From Lachnospiraceae bacterium (GTDB lineage Bacteria > Bacillota > Clostridia > Lachnospirales > Lachnospiraceae), in the NCBI GenBank assembly GCA_014804185.1, contig JAAVAG010000109.1:1-33663 (forward strand): 33,663 bases of DNA. Reading direction: 5' to 3'. Under the pieces are notes generated by a model that saw nothing but the letters and a program-made list of their open reading frames with translations, made no database searches and was not told where the DNA came from. Below, piece after piece: positions 30,670 to 33,663 of this stretch. Position 1 is the stretch's first letter, and the number at the start of each line of letters is the position of its first letter. The position numbers and the translations under genes were made by a program.

Positions 30670-32757
30670 ATGAAGAAAAAAGGTTCAATGAAGAAGAGGA
30701 TCAGGCTCAAAGGAAGAATTAAAATATATCTGTTGTTTGCCATCTATCTGGGGGTATTGCTGTTTATTGTCAATGCGTTCCTGGTTTTGGTGGATTACCG
30801 TGTGGCGCTTTTGCTGGGATGCTTTACACTGTTCTATTTTGTGGTGACGTTTACGCTTTATTTTTATAATAAGCCGGTCATTATGAATGAACTGATCAGT
30901 TTTGCGACGCAGTACGGACAGATTCAGAAACATCTTCTGAGAGAACTGGAGATTCCCTACGCGCTTCTGGATGACGGGGGAAAGGTGGTGTGGACAAACA
31001 TTGCCTTTGAAAATGTGGTGCATCAGGCCAAGGGATATTCGAAATCCATCACCGGGCTGTTTCCGTCGCTTACCCGCGACCGCCTTCCAGGGGGAAATGG
31101 AGGAAACGTCGGGGATGAGGCACAGTATGAACTGACTTATGAGGGGAATGATTATATCGCCAAATTCCGAAAGATTTCACTGAAAGAAATGGCGGAAAAC
31201 AGCGATATGATAAGCGCGGACGGTTATGAGGGATATCTCGTCGCCATGTATCTGTTTGACGAGACGGCGCTGCATATTGCCCTGCAGGAGGTGGACGACC
31301 AGAGTCTGGCGGTAGGGCTGATCTATCTGGACAATTATGACGAGTCACTGGAGAGCATCGAGGAGGTCAGGCAGTCGCTGCTGACGGCGCTGATCGACAG
31401 AAAAATAAACAAGTATATTGCAGGGCTGGACGGAATCGTCAAAAAGCTTGAAAAAGATAAATATCTGATCATTATGAGAAAGAAATCCGTGGCCCAGCTG
31501 CAGGAGAGCCGCTTCGATCTGCTGGAGGATGTCAAGACGGTAAAGATCGGAAACGAGATGGCGGTGACTATGAGCATCGGCGTGGGATTAAGCGGTCTGA
31601 CATATGCGCAGAATTATGAATTTGCCAGAAATGCCATAGATCTGGCTCTGGGGCGCGGCGGCGACCAGGCGGTGATCAAGACGCCGGGGAGCATTACTTA
31701 TTACGGCGGCAAGAGCCAGCAGGTGGAGAAGAACACGCGGGTAAAGGCGCGGGTAAAGGCGCATGCCCTCAAGGAGATTATTACCGGCAGGGACAAGGTG
31801 CTTATCATGGGACATAAGCTGGCGGATGCGGACAGCTTTGGCGCAGCGGTGGGAATTTACCGCATCGCCAGGACACTGGAGCGAAAGGCGCACATTGTGC
31901 TCAATGATGTTTCGGCCTCCATGCAGCCGCTGACCAATCTGTTTTTCAACAATACAGAGTATGATGACGACATGATCATAAGCAGCCAGCAGGCCATTGA
32001 CATGGCGGGAGGGAGCGGCAATTCCGTGCTTCTTGTAGTGGTGGATGTGAATAAACCCGTTATCACGGAGTGCCCGGATCTGCTCAGAATGTGCAAATCC
32101 ATTGTTGTGCTGGATCATCACAGGCAGGGCTCGGAGACCATTGAAAACGCTACGTTATCCTATGTGGAGCCTTACGCTTCTTCCACCTGTGAGATGGTTT
32201 CGGAGATACTGCAGTATATTTACGACAATATCAAAATCCGCACCGAGGAGGCGGACTGTATGTATTCCGGCATCATGGTGGATACCAACAACTTTATGAG
32301 CAAGACAGGCGTCAGGACTTTTGAGGCTGCCGCTTTCCTGCGCAGGAACGGCGCCGATGTCACGCGGGTGCGCAAACTGTTCCGGGAGGACGCCAGCGAG
32401 TATAAGGCCAGGGCGGATGCGGTCAGCCAGGCGGAAATCTACAAGCAGTCCTTTGCCATTTCCGTCTGCACCGCGGAAGATCTCCCCAGTCCTACGATTG
32501 TGGGGGCACAGGCGGCCAATGAACTTTTGAATATCAGAGGTGTGAAAGCGAGCTTTGTGCTGACGGACTATCAGGGCAAGGTTTATGTGTCCGCCAGGTC
32601 CATCGATGAGGTGAATGTGCAGATCATTATGGAGAGACTGGGCGGCGGAGGCCATATGAGCATGGCCGCCTGCCAGATGGAGGGCGTGGGACTGGCGGAG
32701 GCCATCGGCACACTGAAAGGAACGATAGATACCATGCTTGAGGAAGGCGACATATAG
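30670..32757 (+). CDS. gdpP: Cyclic-di-AMP phosphodiesterase, GdpP/DhhP family
   Basis: The protein has 695 residues, slightly longer than the ~655 of Bacillus GdpP. It hydrolyses cyclic di-AMP, which controls potassium, osmotic balance and wall homeostasis. Two membrane helices (IYLLFAIYLGVLLFIVNAFLV and ALLLGCFTLFYFVVTFTLYF) are followed by a PAS-like segment, a degenerate GGDEF region (around ISIGVGLSGLTYAQNYEFARNAID) and a DHH-DHHA1 phosphodiesterase: H382-x3-D386-x-D388, D482-H-H484, a DTNNF block with D538, and GGGGH ending at H662. I chose the ATG at 30670 because GAGGAAAG lies nine bases upstream; the in-frame GTG at 30634 abuts a small hairpin. It is followed closely by rplI and dnaB. 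Confidence 0.94.
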   Translation: MKKKGSMKKRIRLKGRIKIYLLFAIYLGVLLFIVNAFLVLVDYRVALLLGCFTLFYFVVTFTLYFYNKPVIMNELISFATQYGQIQKHLLRELEIPYALLDDGGKVVWTNIAFENVVHQAKGYSKSITGLFPSLTRDRLPGGNGGNVGDEAQYELTYEGNDYIAKFRKISLKEMAENSDMISADGYEGYLVAMYLFDETALHIALQEVDDQSLAVGLIYLDNYDESLESIEEVRQSLLTALIDRKINKYIAGLDGIVKKLEKDKYLIIMRKKSVAQLQESRFDLLEDVKTVKIGNEMAVTMSIGVGLSGLTYAQNYEFARNAIDLALGRGGDQAVIKTPGSITYYGGKSQQVEKNTRVKARVKAHALKEIITGRDKVLIMGHKLADADSFGAAVGIYRIARTLERKAHIVLNDVSASMQPLTNLFFNNTEYDDDMIISSQQAIDMAGGSGNSVLLVVVDVNKPVITECPDLLRMCKSIVVLDHHRQGSETIENATLSYVEPYASSTCEMVSEILQYIYDNIKIRTEEADCMYSGIMVDTNNFMSKTGVRTFEAAAFLRRNGADVTRVRKLFREDASEYKARADAVSQAEIYKQSFAISVCTAEDLPSPTIVGAQAANELLNIRGVKASFVLTDYQGKVYVSARSIDEVNVQIIMERLGGGGHMSMAACQMEGVGLAEAIGTLKGTIDTMLEEGDI

Positions 32758-32771
32758 GAGGGAAGAGAACG

Positions 32772-33218
32772 ATGAAAATTATTTTACTGCAGGATGAAAA
32801 GAAACTGGGCAAAAAAGGAGACCTGATCGAGGCCAGCGACGGATATGCGAGAAACTATATTCTGCCAAGAAAAATAGGTGTGGAGGCCACTCCGCAGAAT
32901 CTGAATGATCTCAAGCTGAAAAAGGCAAACGAGGAGAAGATTGCCAGGGAGCAGCTGGAGGCCGCAAAGGCGCTGGCGGCATCTTTAGAGTCTAAGGAAG
33001 TAGTGGTGAAGATCAAAGCGGGGGAGAACGGAAAGGCTTTCGGGAGCGTTTCCTCAAAGGAGATCGCGGCGGCCTGCAAGGAACAGAACGGTATCGAACT
33101 GGACAAAAAGAAAATACAGCTTCCGGAGGCGCTGAAAAACTTCGGCGCATATGAGGTGAATATCAAGCTGCATCCTCAGGTGAACGCGAAACTGACAGTG
33201 AAAGTGCTGGAGGCGTAG
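32772..33218 (+). CDS. rplI: 50S ribosomal protein bL9
   Basis: The protein has 148 residues, the normal length. It binds 23S rRNA near the L1 stalk by its N-terminal domain and projects a second domain on a long helix. The N-terminal signature is very clear: MKIILLQDEKKLGKKGDLIEASDGYARNYILPRK. The charged connecting helix (NEEKIAREQLEAAKALAASL) and the C-terminal domain (GKAFGSVSSKEIAAACKEQ, ending HPQVNAKLTVKVLEA) follow. TAGGAGGG precedes the ATG, and gdpP ends 14 bases upstream, so they are one operon. Confidence 0.98.
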   Translation: MKIILLQDEKKLGKKGDLIEASDGYARNYILPRKIGVEATPQNLNDLKLKKANEEKIAREQLEAAKALAASLESKEVVVKIKAGENGKAFGSVSSKEIAAACKEQNGIELDKKKIQLPEALKNFGAYEVNIKLHPQVNAKLTVKVLEA

Positions 33219-33229
33219 CAGAGGCGTGC

Positions 33230-33269
33230 GCATAACAGAGGCGGTATAGTGTTTGGCATAACAGAGGCG
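33230..33269 (+). repeat. Short direct repeats between rplI and dnaB
   Basis: GCATAACAGAGGCG occurs twice, at 33230-33243 and 33256-33269. Its last eight bases (CAGAGGCG) also occur at 33219-33226. Copies are 17 and 26 bases apart and end just before the dnaB ribosome binding site. The purpose is not evident; slippage duplication or a regulatory site are both possible. Confidence 0.75.
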
Positions 33270-33288
33270 CGGATGCGGAGGATAGATT

Positions 33289-33663
33289 GTGGCTACGATG
33301 GAGGAAACCGTCCTTAAGAGGATATTGCCTCACAGTGAGGAGGCGGAACAGTCGGTGATCGGCTCCATGATCATGGACCGAGAGGCGATTGTGACGGCTT
33401 CGGAACTGATCACAGGGGAAGATTTTTATAACAGGCAGTATGGCATTATTTTTGAAACTATGGTAGAATTAAACGATGAGGGAAAGCCGGTTGATCTGGT
33501 GATGCTGCAGGACCGGCTGAAAGAGAAAGATGTGCCCCCGGAGGTCAGCAGCCTGGAGTTTGTGGGAAATCTGCTCGCCTCGGTTCCCACGTCGGCGAAT
33601 ATCAAACATTACGCCAATATTGTAGGGGAGAAATCCACTCTGCGCAGGCTGATACGGCTGAAC
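33289..33663 (+). CDS. dnaB: Replicative DNA helicase DnaB, N-terminal part (3' end outside window)
   Basis: The frame is open to the window end, giving 125 codons of a protein usually near 450 residues. The N-terminal domain is clear: LPHSEEAEQSVIGSMIMDREAIVTA, then EDFYNRQYGIIFETMVELNDEGKPVDLVMLQDRL and LASVPTSANIKHYANIVGEKSTLRRLI. This helical domain forms the hexamer collar and binds primase; the RecA-like ATPase part is beyond the window. I chose the GTG at 33289 because GGAGGA lies six bases upstream; the in-frame ATG at 33298 would be 15 bases from it. The order rplI-dnaB is standard in Firmicutes. Confidence 0.95.
   Translation, partial: MATMEETVLKRILPHSEEAEQSVIGSMIMDREAIVTASELITGEDFYNRQYGIIFETMVELNDEGKPVDLVMLQDRLKEKDVPPEVSSLEFVGNLLASVPTSANIKHYANIVGEKSTLRRLIRLN

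Overview
This window looks like a chromosomal segment of a motile, anaerobic, plant-glycan-using member of the Lachnospiraceae (Clostridia). The evidence is the Firmicute-type order rpsF-ssb-rpsR and gdpP-rplI-dnaB, a DUF951 gene, strong AGGAGG-type ribosome binding sites, flagellin with linked glycosyltransferases, and sugar ABC importers that lack their own ATPase. I cannot name a genus from sequence alone.

Region 1 (1-4.86 kb) is a flagellar region. It holds the 3' end of a flagellin gene with its terminator, a large GT2-type glycosyltransferase, and an overlapping GT11 (alpha-1,2-fucosyltransferase-like) gene. After a short gap with a SigD/sigma-28-like -10 come a stand-alone LytTR regulator and a small protein with a FliD-like C-terminus. 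The likely theme is flagellin glycosylation and filament capping or regulation.

Region 2 (4.9-8.8 kb) holds a cytoplasmic GH51 alpha-L-arabinofuranosidase, a DUF218/YdcF-like membrane protein, a Sir2 deacylase and a DUF951 protein. Region 3 (8.78-10.03 kb) is the ribosomal/replication operon rpsF-ssb-rpsR, with a clear sigma-A promoter, a leader hairpin and a strong terminator.

Region 4 (10.08-30.5 kb) separates rpsR from gdpP-rplI-dnaB, genes that usually lie close together in Firmicutes. It contains pepF, a leftward LacI-family regulator, and a rightward run of 11 genes (13318-30441). These are a lipoprotein solute-binding protein with tandem Ig-like repeats, a membrane-anchored protein fusing carbohydrate-binding-like modules to a second solute-binding domain, a permease pair, an NHL/TPR membrane protein, a YIP1-family membrane protein, a DUF5696-like anchored ectodomain protein, a second permease pair, a GH30 lipoprotein and a cytoplasmic GH35 beta-galactosidase. 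A sigma-A promoter with a LacI-type operator on its start site precedes the run, and a strong terminator follows it. I infer one inducible system: GH30 cuts a galactan-type polymer outside, one or both importers take up the products, and GH35 (perhaps with GH51) finishes them inside. The NHL-YIP1-DUF5696 trio has no role I can assign and is the best candidate for something undescribed.

Region 5 (30.5-33.66 kb) resumes the conserved string with gdpP (c-di-AMP phosphodiesterase), rplI and the 5' part of dnaB, which runs off the window end. I saw no tRNA, rRNA, CRISPR array, transposase or insertion sequence.
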